Made by a program: the position numbers and the translations under genes
The notes under the pieces: model-generated
Database searches by the model: none
What the model was told of the DNA's origin: nothing
What the model saw: only the letters and a program-made list of their open reading frames with translations
From: Bacillota bacterium
GTDB taxonomy: Bacteria > Bacillota > UBA4882 > JAAYXC01
Assembly: GCA_012516115.1 (NCBI GenBank)
Contig: JAAYXC010000173.1
Coordinates: forward strand, 1-8,581
Direction: 5' to 3'
DNA: 8,581 nt
In this document: piece after piece, positions 1 through 6,051 of the stretch
How positions within the stretch are numbered: the first letter of the stretch is position 1
Layout of the letters: each line of letters starts with the position of its first letter

Positions 1-3
1 ACC

Positions 4-1677
4 ATGCGCAGTACCGGGGCAGAAGCCTTGCTCGAAGCCCTCCGCCGGGAAGGAGTAGAGGTGATCTTCGGTTATCCGGGCGGGGCCGTCCTGCCCATCT
101 ACGACGTGCTCTTCGAGGCGCCCATCCGACATATCCTGACCCGGCACGAACAGGCCGCAGCCCATGCGGCCGACGGTTACGCCCGTTCCACCGGTCGGCC
201 CGGCGTATGCCTCGCCACATCCGGTCCGGGCGCCACCAACCTCGTCACCGGCCTGGCCAACGCCTATATGGACTCCATCCCGGTCATCGCCTTGACCGGT
301 CAGGTGGCCACGGGTTTTCTCGGCCGGGATTCCTTTCAGGAGGCAGACATCACCGGCATCACCATGCCGATCACCAAACATAACTACCTGGTCAAAGAGG
401 TCAAAGACCTGCCACGCGTCATCAAAGAGGCTTTCCACATCGCCACCACTGGTCGCCCCGGTCCGGTCCTGATCGACCTGCCGAAAGACATCACCATGGC
501 CCGGGCGAAGTTCGAGTTTCCGGAGGAGATCAACCTCCCCGGCTATAAGCCCACCTATACCGGAAACGCCCGCCAGATCAAGGACGCGGTCCGGGCCATC
601 GCCGAGGCCCACCGACCGGTCATCTATGCCGGCGGCGGGGTGGTTATCTCCGGCGCGGATGAAGAATTACGGGCTTTGGCCGAACGCATCCAGGCGCCGG
701 TGGTGCTGACCCTTTTGGGGCTTTCGGCCCTGCCTTCCGACCATCCCCTCTGTCTGGGGATGCTCGGCATGCACGGCACGGCCTACGCCAACCTGGCCGT
801 CACCGAAGCCGACCTCCTCATCGCCGTCGGGGCCCGCTTCGACGACCGGGTCACGGGGAAGGTGGAGGCCTTCGCGCCGAAGGCCAGGATCGTCCATATC
901 GACATCGACCCGGCCGAGATCGGCAAGAACGTGCGGGTGGACATCCCCATCGTGGGGGACGCCAAACGGGTCCTGGCCGCCCTTCTCGAACAGGTGCAAC
1001 CGGCCCAGCACGTCGAATGGCTAACCCAGATCGAGACCTGGCGTTCCCGTTACCGGCTGCGCTACGACCGTTCCGGCGGGGTGAAACCGCAGGCCATCAT
1101 CGAGGCCATCAACGAACTCGTGGACGGAGAGGCCATCTTCGTCACCGAGGTGGGCCAGAACCAGATGTGGGCCGCCCAGTACCTCCGGCTCAAGCGGCCA
1201 CGGTCTTTCCTCTCTTCGGGGGGACTAGGAACCATGGGTTATGGGTTCCCGGCGGCCATCGGCGCCCAGGTGGGCAACCCCGATCGTCTGGTCATCGACA
1301 TCGCCGGCGATGGAAGCTTCCAAATGAACATCCAGGAGCTGGCCACGGTGGCCGGCTACCGGTTACCGGTGAAGGTCTTCATCCTGAACAATTTCTACCT
1401 GGGAATGGTCCGGCAGTGGCAGGAGCTCTTCCATAACCGGCGTTATTCCGCGGTTTCCCTGACGAGCAACCCCGACTTCGTCAAACTGGCCGAGGCTTAC
1501 GGGATCAAGGGGGTACGGGTGACGGAATCCTCCGCCATCAAACCGGCCATCGCCGAGGCCATCGCCACCCCTGGTCCGGTGGTGGTGGACTTCCATATCG
1601 AGCGGGAGGAAAACGTCTTCCCCATGGTCCCAACCAATAGCCCCATCAACAAGATGCTGGGGGTGGAGTTGGAATGA
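4..1677 (+). CDS. ilvB: Acetolactate synthase, large (catalytic) subunit
   Basis: This is the cytoplasmic ThDP enzyme that condenses two pyruvates to 2-acetolactate, or pyruvate with 2-oxobutyrate, the first common step of Val/Leu/Ile synthesis. At 557 aa it is full length for the family. The N-terminal ThDP PYR domain carries the GYPGGAVLPIYD signature (residues 23-34) and the catalytic glutamate E49 in RHEQAAAHAADGYAR. The central FAD-binding domain has ARFDDRVTG at 277-285. The C-terminal PP domain has the ThDP/Mg motif, with GDG at 435-437 and NN at 462-463. The ATG at position 4 gives the usual start (MRSTGAEALLEAL), but only three bases precede it, so the ribosome binding site and any leader or attenuator lie outside the window. 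The stop overlaps the ilvN start by 4 bp, indicating translational coupling. Base and codon use match the neighbours. Identification is very secure. Confidence 0.97.
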   Translation: MRSTGAEALLEALRREGVEVIFGYPGGAVLPIYDVLFEAPIRHILTRHEQAAAHAADGYARSTGRPGVCLATSGPGATNLVTGLANAYMDSIPVIALTGQVATGFLGRDSFQEADITGITMPITKHNYLVKEVKDLPRVIKEAFHIATTGRPGPVLIDLPKDITMARAKFEFPEEINLPGYKPTYTGNARQIKDAVRAIAEAHRPVIYAGGGVVISGADEELRALAERIQAPVVLTLLGLSALPSDHPLCLGMLGMHGTAYANLAVTEADLLIAVGARFDDRVTGKVEAFAPKARIVHIDIDPAEIGKNVRVDIPIVGDAKRVLAALLEQVQPAQHVEWLTQIETWRSRYRLRYDRSGGVKPQAIIEAINELVDGEAIFVTEVGQNQMWAAQYLRLKRPRSFLSSGGLGTMGYGFPAAIGAQVGNPDRLVIDIAGDGSFQMNIQELATVAGYRLPVKVFILNNFYLGMVRQWQELFHNRRYSAVSLTSNPDFVKLAEAYGIKGVRVTESSAIKPAIAEAIATPGPVVVDFHIEREENVFPMVPTNSPINKMLGVELE

Positions 1678-2165
1678 GGCACACCCTCTCGGTAATGGTC
1701 ATGAACCACCCCGGCGTGCTGGCCCGCGTGGCCGGGCTCTTCAGCCGCCGCGGTTACAACATCGACAGCGTGGCGGTGGGTAAAACCGAAGACCCCGAGG
1801 TCTCCCGGATGACCATCGTCGTCGACGCCGAGGACGAGATGACCCTGGAGCAGATCACCAAGCAACTCTACAAACTCATCGACGTCATCAAGATCAACGA
1901 CATTACCAGTACGGAGAGGGTCGAGCGGGAACTGGTCCTCATCAAGGTCTCCGCCACCTCGGCCAACCGGCCGGAGATCCTCCAGATCGTCGACATTTTC
2001 CGGGCCCGGGTGGTGGATGTGAGCGAGAAGGCGCTCATCGTGGAGGCCACCGGGACCCAGGACAAGATCGAGGCCTTGATCGCCATGCTCAAGCCATTCG
2101 GCCTCAAAGAACTCGTCCGTACGGGCAAGGTGGCCATGGTCCGCGCCGGCGCGCGGCAGGGGTAG
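1674..2165 (+). CDS. ilvN: Acetolactate synthase, small (regulatory) subunit
   Basis: This is the regulatory partner of the upstream large subunit. It activates catalysis and confers feedback inhibition by valine. At 163 aa it has the normal length. An ACT domain covers about residues 2-77, with the valine-site stretch NHPGVLARVAGLF (11-23) and RGYNI (26-30). Residues N11, G14 and N29 align with positions known for valine binding or resistance in E. coli IlvH, so feedback control is probably intact (inference). The C-terminal ALS small-subunit domain covers about 84-158. The ATG overlaps the ilvB TGA (ATGA). A GGAG five bases upstream, inside ilvB, serves as ribosome binding site. The gene ends in TAG, showing that TAG is used as a true stop here. 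Neither ilvC nor leuA follows, because a terminator comes about 55 bp downstream. The symbol ilvH is equally valid. Confidence 0.97.
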   Translation: MRHTLSVMVMNHPGVLARVAGLFSRRGYNIDSVAVGKTEDPEVSRMTIVVDAEDEMTLEQITKQLYKLIDVIKINDITSTERVERELVLIKVSATSANRPEILQIVDIFRARVVDVSEKALIVEATGTQDKIEALIAMLKPFGLKELVRTGKVAMVRAGARQG

Positions 2166-2218
2166 GAAACACGAAGGAAAAGGCGAAAGGCAAGAGGGAC
2201 TTGGGATCTGAGATGTTT

Positions 2219-2242
2219 GGGGGATGACTCATCCCCCTTTTT
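2219..2242 (+). terminator. Intrinsic terminator of ilvBN
   Basis: GGGGGAT (2219-2225) and ATCCCCC (2231-2237) form a perfect 7-bp G+C-rich stem with a 5-base loop. The inverted repeat can be read as 9 bp around one central base. It is followed directly by TTTTT and a long pyrimidine run. On the - strand the same hairpin is followed by AAACATC, so it should act only for the rightward ilvBN transcript. Its right arm overlaps the last codons and stop of purE. Confidence 0.85.
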
Positions 2243-2765
2243 CTTTCTCCTTCTCCTTTTCTGCCAGGTACGCCCGGAGTCCGACCTCCTCCAGATGGAC
2301 GGCGCGGTCGTTCAAGGCACAGGCCTGGCGCTTCCGGTATTCTTTCAGCTTGGTCCGGAGTTCCTCGTCCACCACCCCCAGAATGGCCACGGCCAGCAGG
2401 GCGGCGTTCTTGGCGTTGTTGATGCCCACCGTGGCCACGGGGATGCCGCTCGGCATCTGGGCCATGCTGTAGAGGGCATCCACGCCTTCCAGAGCCCCAC
2501 TCCGGATGGGAAGCCCGATCACCGGTACGGTGGTGAAGGCGGCCAAAAACCCGGGCAGGTGGGCGGCCGCGCCGGCCGCGGCGATGATCACATCCACCCC
2601 GCGCTCCTCGGCCGTCATCGCCAGGTCCATGGCACGTTTCGGCGTCCGGTGGGCCGAGGCGATGGTGAGTTCGTAGGCCACTCCGAACTCCTCCAGGATC
2701 TCCACGGTTCCTTTTACCACGGGTAGATCCGAATCGCTGCCCACGATCACGGCCACCTGGGCCAC
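2229..2765 (-). CDS. purE: N5-carboxyaminoimidazole ribonucleotide mutase, class I PurE
   Basis: PurE moves the carboxylate of N5-CAIR to carbon 4, giving CAIR, in de novo purine synthesis. It is a cytoplasmic octamer in known members. Visible hallmarks are VGSDSDLP (8-15), SAHRTP (37-42) with His39, and GAAAHLPG (65-72) with His69. The order and spacing are typical of class I mutases that work with PurK. The start is GTG, supported by AAAGGAGG eight bases upstream. That site overlaps the pyrE stop, and the gap to pyrE is only 14 bp, so purE is the last gene of a pyrF-pyrE-purE operon. No purK or other pur gene is in the window, which is unusual because purE often heads a pur operon. The protein ends in an odd charged tail, EKEKEKEKGG (169-178), encoded by the antisense of the ilvBN terminator and its T tract. 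The catalytic core is complete without it. Confidence 0.96.
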   Translation of the reverse strand: MAQVAVIVGSDSDLPVVKGTVEILEEFGVAYELTIASAHRTPKRAMDLAMTAEERGVDVIIAAAGAAAHLPGFLAAFTTVPVIGLPIRSGALEGVDALYSMAQMPSGIPVATVGINNAKNAALLAVAILGVVDEELRTKLKEYRKRQACALNDRAVHLEEVGLRAYLAEKEKEKEKGG

Positions 2766-2773
2766 GGAAAACC

Positions 2774-2781
2774 CCTCCTTT
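2774..2781 (-). promoter_or_regulatory. Ribosome binding site of purE
   Basis: AAAGGAGG on the - strand lies eight bases before the GTG start of purE and overlaps the TAA stop of pyrE. It fixes the GTG at 2765 as the start and suggests translational coupling. Confidence 0.8.
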
Positions 2782-3361
2782 ACCCTAATCTGCTCTTAGT
2801 CACCGTCTTGCCGAGGGGGATCCCTTCTTTGCACAGAGGACATTCAGCCGGTTCCCATGCCTGACACTCCAAAGCGATCAGGGTCTCGGTCCGCGCGCCG
2901 AAGTGAACCTTGCCCCCGCTCCGGTCGAGAATGATGCCCACTCCCCTGACCGTGCCCCCGCGTTCCCGGATGGCCTCCATGAGCTCACGGACGGAATTAC
3001 CGGTGGTGATGAGATCCTCCACCACCAGCACGTTTTCGTCCTCTTCGATCCCGAAGCCACGTTTGAAGACCATCTTCCCTTCCTCGCGCTCGGCGAAGAT
3101 AAAGCGGGTGCCGAGGACCCGGGCGACTTCGTAGGCCACCAGGATGCCGCCCACCGCCGGAGCGGCCACCACATCGATCTCCTCCCCTTTGAACCGTCGC
3201 GCCAGTTCTTCGCAGAGGACCTCGAGGAACTTCGGGTACTGCAAGACGAGGGAGATCTGGAGAAGGGTCCGGCTATGCCGGCCGTTGGCCAGCTTGAAAT
3301 GGCCTTCGCGGAGGGCGTTCGTCTCCCGTAAAATACCCAGGATCTCTTTCCGTTCAAGCAT
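2780..3361 (-). CDS. pyrE: Orotate phosphoribosyltransferase
   Basis: PyrE joins orotate to PRPP to give orotidine 5'-monophosphate, the fifth step of UMP synthesis, in the cytoplasm. The 193-aa product has a type I phosphoribosyltransferase fold. The PRPP loop is VLVVEDLITTGNS (111-123), and the N-terminal region has the family pattern ALREGHFKLANGRHS (16-30). A C-terminal extension holds three cysteines (C166, C174, C177) in an AECPLCKEGIPL context, seen in the longer OPRTases of Thermus and many Clostridia; metal binding there is possible but unproven. The start ATG at 3361 is chosen because GGAGG lies nine bases upstream and the protein then begins MLERKEIL as relatives do. An in-frame start 63 bases further upstream would add a 21-residue Arg/Trp-rich segment encoded inside pyrF and is unlikely. 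The gene overlaps the 3' end of pyrF by 8 bp, so the two are coupled. Confidence 0.96.
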   Translation of the reverse strand: MLERKEILGILRETNALREGHFKLANGRHSRTLLQISLVLQYPKFLEVLCEELARRFKGEEIDVVAAPAVGGILVAYEVARVLGTRFIFAEREEGKMVFKRGFGIEEDENVLVVEDLITTGNSVRELMEAIRERGGTVRGVGIILDRSGGKVHFGARTETLIALECQAWEPAECPLCKEGIPLGKTVTKSRLG

Positions 3362-4073
3362 CGATCGCTTCCTCCATTTCCGCCAGGATCCGCGCCAAAG
3401 CCGAACGTCTATCCGCAGAGGCAAGCACGGGCCGCCCGAGGACGAGGTAATCGGCCCCGCAGACGAGCGCTTCGGCCGGGGTCATGGTCCGCCGCTGATC
3501 CCCGGTGGCGGCCCAGGCAGGCCTGACGCCCGGAACCACGGTTAAAAACCCTTTTCCACAGGTCCGCTTGATCGTACGCACCTCGCTCCCGGCGCAGACC
3601 ACACCGTCCAGGCCCGCGGCGTGGACCATCGCCGCCAGGGTCGCCACCTGTTGTTCCACCGGCGCGGCGATATTCTGTCCCGCCAGGTCCTCCGCCGAAA
3701 GGCTCGTCAAGACGGTGACCCCTAAAAGAACGGGGGCCGGCCGGCCGTGCGCCGAGGCCATCTCCCGCGCCGCCTCCACGGCTGCGCTCAAGGCCCTGGT
3801 TCCGGCCGCCGCATGGAGGTTCAACATTTCCACTCCCATGGCCCCCCCCCGGCGAACGGCTCCGGCGACGGTATTGGGGATGTCGTGGAACTTGAGGTCC
3901 AAAAAGACCCGTCCACCATGGCGGTGGACCATCTCCACCGCCGCCGGTCCGGTGGCGCAGAAGAGTTCCAGCCCGATCTTGAAGAAACCCACCTCCCCCC
4001 GGAGTTCCCTCACCACCTCTTCCGCTTCGCGCAAGGTAGGTAGATCGAGGGCTAGAATAAGGCGCTCTCTCAC
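3354..4073 (-). CDS. pyrF: Orotidine 5'-phosphate decarboxylase
   Basis: PyrF decarboxylates OMP to UMP, the last step of de novo pyrimidine synthesis, and uses the product of the adjacent pyrE. At 239 aa it is a normal-length group I enzyme with a TIM-barrel fold. Visible active-site residues are D10 in ALDLP, K32 in FKIG, the catalytic Asp-x-Lys-x-x-Asp set D59/K61/D64 in FLDLKFHDIPNTV, the phosphate-site stretches PGVRP (181-185) and GDQRR (191-195), and R214 in LGRP. The start is GTG (MRERLILALDLP), preceded by a GGTGGGG stretch that could serve as a modest ribosome binding site. It is the first gene of the pyrF-pyrE-purE unit. A run of nine G residues in the coding strand (3842-3850) encodes part of RRGGA; the reading frame is intact across it. 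About 350 bp of structured non-coding DNA lie upstream. Confidence 0.96.
   Translation of the reverse strand: MRERLILALDLPTLREAEEVVRELRGEVGFFKIGLELFCATGPAAVEMVHRHGGRVFLDLKFHDIPNTVAGAVRRGGAMGVEMLNLHAAAGTRALSAAVEAAREMASAHGRPAPVLLGVTVLTSLSAEDLAGQNIAAPVEQQVATLAAMVHAAGLDGVVCAGSEVRTIKRTCGKGFLTVVPGVRPAWAATGDQRRTMTPAEALVCGADYLVLGRPVLASADRRSALARILAEMEEAIDA
3371..3375 (-). promoter_or_regulatory. Ribosome binding site of pyrE
   Basis: GGAGG on the - strand, nine bases before the ATG at 3361 and inside the end of pyrF. It decides between the two possible pyrE starts. Confidence 0.7.
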
Positions 4074-4360
4074 TCTCTCACCCCACCGGGTTGGTTTTTT
4101 CCGGATGCCCTTCGACGCAAACCTCGGACTTCGTGACCGCGAAAAGACCCATCAACCGCTACCACCGGCGAAAAAAGAGCGGTCACCGGAAGAAGGCAAG
4201 AAAGAGAAGACTTGCGTACCGCGCGTCCGCACCCCCAGGTCAGATGGCTGGGAAGTACGGACTCGTCGCCGATGGACGAGAGGTTCTCTTCGACAAGCTA
4301 AAGAGGAATTCCTCCCACCCCCTCTCGGTAGATGCTGGGGCTTGTGGCTCGTAAACAAAC
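4074..4360 (-). other. Structured leader or intergenic RNA candidate upstream of pyrF
   Basis: No credible gene lies here. The stretch holds many inverted repeats. A 38-base two-part hairpin spans 4225-4262 (7-bp outer stem, 5-bp inner stem CCCAG/CTGGG). A 6-bp hairpin spans 4262-4280 (CTCGTC/GACGAG). CGAGAGG (4277-4283) pairs with CCTCTCG (4321-4327), ACAAGC (4293-4298) with GCTTGT (4340-4345), and GAGGAATTCCTC (4303-4314) is a palindrome. Closer to pyrF, GTGACCGC (4133-4140) is complementary to GCGGTCAC (4179-4186), next to a run of six T on the - strand (4171-4176). This fits a 5' leader with attenuation, or a separate small RNA. I recognised no known riboswitch, T-box or PyrR site, and no good sigma-A promoter. 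The strand is inferred from pyrF. Confidence 0.4.
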
Positions 4361-4394
4361 GAAAAACACCTTTCGGCGTGAACCGCGAGGTGTT
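4355..4394 (-). terminator. Intrinsic terminator of the lacI-GH65-pgmB operon
   Basis: On the - strand, AACACCT (4394-4388) pairs with AGGTGTT (4371-4365), with a further inner pairing CGG/CCG around a six-base loop. TTTTT follows, then a T-rich stretch (positions 4366 down to about 4355). It lies 32 bp past the pgmB stop. The + strand lacks a T run after the hairpin, so it serves the leftward transcript and separates this operon from pyrF. Confidence 0.75.
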
Positions 4395-4425
4395 CTTCGG
4401 CCTCCTTGTTCGGGGCAGAGAAAAC

Positions 4426-5046
4426 TCAGAGTAACTCGTCGAGACCTTTGACGACCAGATCGGCCTTCCCGAGCGTCTCCTTATGGCCGATCCCCACCGC
4501 TTTCATCCCGGCGCGGCGCGCCGCCTCGATCCCGGCCTCCGCGTCCTCGAAGACCACGCAATCGCCGGGGAAAAGCCCCAGTTTCGCCGCAGCCCGCAAG
4601 AAGACCTCCGGGTCCGGTTTGGCCCTGGTCACCTCGTGGCCATCGACGACGGCATCGAAGAAAGGGAGAAGCCGCGTCTTGGCCAGAATGGTCATGGCGT
4701 TCTTGCTGGCCGAGGCCAGCGCGGTCTTAACCCCGGCTTGCCGCAGCCGCACCAGGTATTCCCGGGCACCCGGCAAGATTTCCGTCTCGTCCATCCGGGC
4801 GATGTACTCCTGGTACCACCGGTTCTTCTTCTCCGCCAGGGCCATCTTCTCTTCCTCGTCCACCGTGAGGCCGGCCAGCTCCAGCACGATCTCCAGCGAC
4901 CGCATCCGGCTTACGCCTTTCAGCCTCTCGTTCTCCGCTTGCGTGAGGTCAAAGCCCATTTCCGCCGCCAGCCGCCGCCAGGCCAGGAAGTGATACTTGG
5001 CGGTATCCACGATGCCCCCGTCCAGGTCGAAGAGGGCCCCTTTCAT
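4426..5046 (-). CDS. pgmB: Beta-phosphoglucomutase
   Basis: This HAD-superfamily enzyme converts beta-D-glucose 1-phosphate to glucose 6-phosphate through beta-glucose 1,6-bisphosphate. At 206 aa it is slightly shorter than the typical 215-225. The nucleophile D7 and acid/base D9 lie in FDLDG (6-10), followed by DT (14-15) and YHFLAW (18-23), a signature of this subfamily. GVSRMRSLE (44-52) is the cap-domain specificity loop. HAD motif II is ASASKN (111-116), motif III K143 in KPDPEVF, and motif IV FEDAEAGI (166-173) with E167/D168. Position 11 is Gly where many homologues have Val. The gene lies 39 bp after a GH65 phosphorylase, the classic partner that makes beta-glucose 1-phosphate, which supports the assignment. 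The ribosome binding site is weak, so translation may depend on coupling to the upstream gene. An intrinsic terminator follows. Confidence 0.95.
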   Translation of the reverse strand: MKGALFDLDGGIVDTAKYHFLAWRRLAAEMGFDLTQAENERLKGVSRMRSLEIVLELAGLTVDEEEKMALAEKKNRWYQEYIARMDETEILPGAREYLVRLRQAGVKTALASASKNAMTILAKTRLLPFFDAVVDGHEVTRAKPDPEVFLRAAAKLGLFPGDCVVFEDAEAGIEAARRAGMKAVGIGHKETLGKADLVVKGLDELL

Positions 5047-5085
5047 CCCGGCGAAGATTGCGGCTTCCCTTCTTACCCCCCGGGA

Positions 5086-6039
5086 TCAACCCCTCCATAC
5101 CGGCGGCATCTCCAGCCGGAGACCGACCGCGGCCAGTTCGTACTCCACCCCATAAACGGCAAGCAGGACGGGCGGACCGCTTGCCACCTTCAAGGTCACC
5201 GTTCCCCCCTCGACCCGCCGCTCGATGACCGCCCCCCGGTAGGAGACGCGGAAACCATAACCACGCCACGCCTTCGGCAAAGAAGGGTTAAAAGAAAGGA
5301 GCTCGCCGTCGGAACGCATTCCCCCGAAACCGAAGACCACGTTCAACCAGGCCGCGGCCATGGAGGTGAGGTGCAGGCCTTCGTCGGTGTTGCGGTTATA
5401 ATTGTCCAGATCCATCCGGGTGGCGAAGCGAAAGAAGTTAAAGGCCTCTTCGTGTTTACCGAGTTCGGCGGCGAGGATGGAATGGATGGACGGAGAAAGG
5501 GAGGACTCATGGACGCACCTGGGTTCGTAGTATTCGTAATTGATCTTTTTGGCCTCGCGGGTGAATTGCCGGTTATGGAGGAACATCAGCATCAACACAT
5601 CGGGCTGCTTAATCATGTCGTTGCGGAAGATCCGGTCATACGACCAGTGCTCGTAGAGGGGGAAATCGGTGACGGGGATGGAATCGACCTCGATATGGGG
5701 CAGATCGAAATAGCCGTCGTGTTGTTCGTAAAGGCCGGTGTCTTCGTCGTAAGGGATCTTCATCTCTTTGGCCATTTTTTGCCAGGAAGCCAGCTCGTCC
5801 TCGGAAAGACAGAGTTTCTTCACAAGCTCTCGATAATCTTCGGGGACGTCCGTACTCATTTCCCGTAAGATCTCAAGCGTATACCGGAAGGTCTCCCGGG
5901 CCATATAATTTGTATAACAGTTATTATTTACCATCATCTGAAACTCATCCGGTCCCATTACACAGTAATACCCGAACTTCCCCGACCTCTGCCCCCATTG
6001 ACCCCGCGAGGCAAGGAATCGGCATATCTGGATCAACAT
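5086..6039 (-). CDS. GH65 disaccharide phosphorylase, C-terminal part (catalytic acid half)
   Basis: This 317-aa reading frame is the C-terminal part of a glycoside hydrolase family 65 phosphorylase. It contains the second part of the (alpha/alpha)6 barrel and the small C-terminal beta domain. MGPDEFQMMVNNN (28-40) carries the general acid Glu32, which would be residue 484 of the joined 769-aa protein, close to Glu487 of Lactobacillus brevis maltose phosphorylase. KQPDVLMLMFLH (144-155), YYEPRCVHESSLS (170-182) and the phosphate-site region GLHLTSMAAAW (221-231) are typical of the family. It is in the same frame as the upstream half, separated only by one TAG. Its ATG (Met of MLIQICRF, conserved in relatives) follows the TAG directly, with AAGGAG five bases upstream, so separate translation is possible. 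Alone it cannot hold the complete substrate site. Kojibiose, nigerose, trehalose or maltose specificity cannot be settled by eye. Confidence 0.85.
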   Translation of the reverse strand: MLIQICRFLASRGQWGQRSGKFGYYCVMGPDEFQMMVNNNCYTNYMARETFRYTLEILREMSTDVPEDYRELVKKLCLSEDELASWQKMAKEMKIPYDEDTGLYEQHDGYFDLPHIEVDSIPVTDFPLYEHWSYDRIFRNDMIKQPDVLMLMFLHNRQFTREAKKINYEYYEPRCVHESSLSPSIHSILAAELGKHEEAFNFFRFATRMDLDNYNRNTDEGLHLTSMAAAWLNVVFGFGGMRSDGELLSFNPSLPKAWRGYGFRVSYRGAVIERRVEGGTVTLKVASGPPVLLAVYGVEYELAAVGLRLEMPPVWRG

Positions 6040-6051
6040 CTACGCTCCTTT
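6037..6051 (-). promoter_or_regulatory. In-frame amber codon abutting a start codon and ribosome binding site
   Basis: Read on the - strand, an AAAAAGGAG stretch is followed by CG, then TAG (6042-6040) and immediately ATG (6039-6037). The TAG breaks the GH65 gene, and the GGAG to ATG spacing is five bases, well suited to reinitiation. Family members commonly read Gly-Ala-Glu-Met-Leu here, so TAG stands where a GAG would be expected, a single-base change. Confidence 0.7.

Noticed and set aside
3362..3424. An upstream in-frame start for pyrE adding 21 residues
   Set aside because: The extra residues (Arg/Trp-rich) are encoded inside pyrF and do not resemble PyrE. The ATG at 3361 has a GGAGG at nine bases and the family's usual N-terminus.
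4303..4314. The palindrome GAGGAATTCCTC as a transcription-factor operator
   Set aside because: It has no match to an operator I know and sits among other RNA-type inverted repeats. It is noted only as part of the structured region.
4091..4354. An 87-codon + strand reading frame in the pyrF upstream region, very rich in Arg/Lys/Ser
   Set aside because: Composition is unlike a known protein, there is no convincing ribosome binding site, and it lies over the inverted repeats. It reads as a chance frame in GC-rich DNA.
4322..4356. A possible sigma-A promoter on the - strand (TTTACG, 17-base spacer, TCTACC)
   Set aside because: Only four of six and three of six matches to the consensus boxes, too weak to annotate.
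4081..4360. Known RNA families in the pyrF upstream region: T-box, 6S RNA, SRP RNA, tmRNA, cobalamin, ZTP or PRPP riboswitch, PyrR binding loop
   Set aside because: Short resemblances exist (for example CCCCAGGTCAG to SRP RNA, and an AACCTCTCGTCC stretch to T-box terminators), but the diagnostic conserved cores are absent. Only a generic structured region is claimed.
3505..5868. Long + strand frames (309 and 461 codons) opposite pyrF, pgmB and the GH65 gene
   Set aside because: They are antisense shadows of well-identified genes, with low-complexity Arg/Pro/Gly-rich translations and no family match that I recognise.
6040..6042. Selenocysteine or programmed frameshift at the GH65 break
   Set aside because: The codon is TAG, not TGA, and the two halves are in the same frame, so neither mechanism applies.
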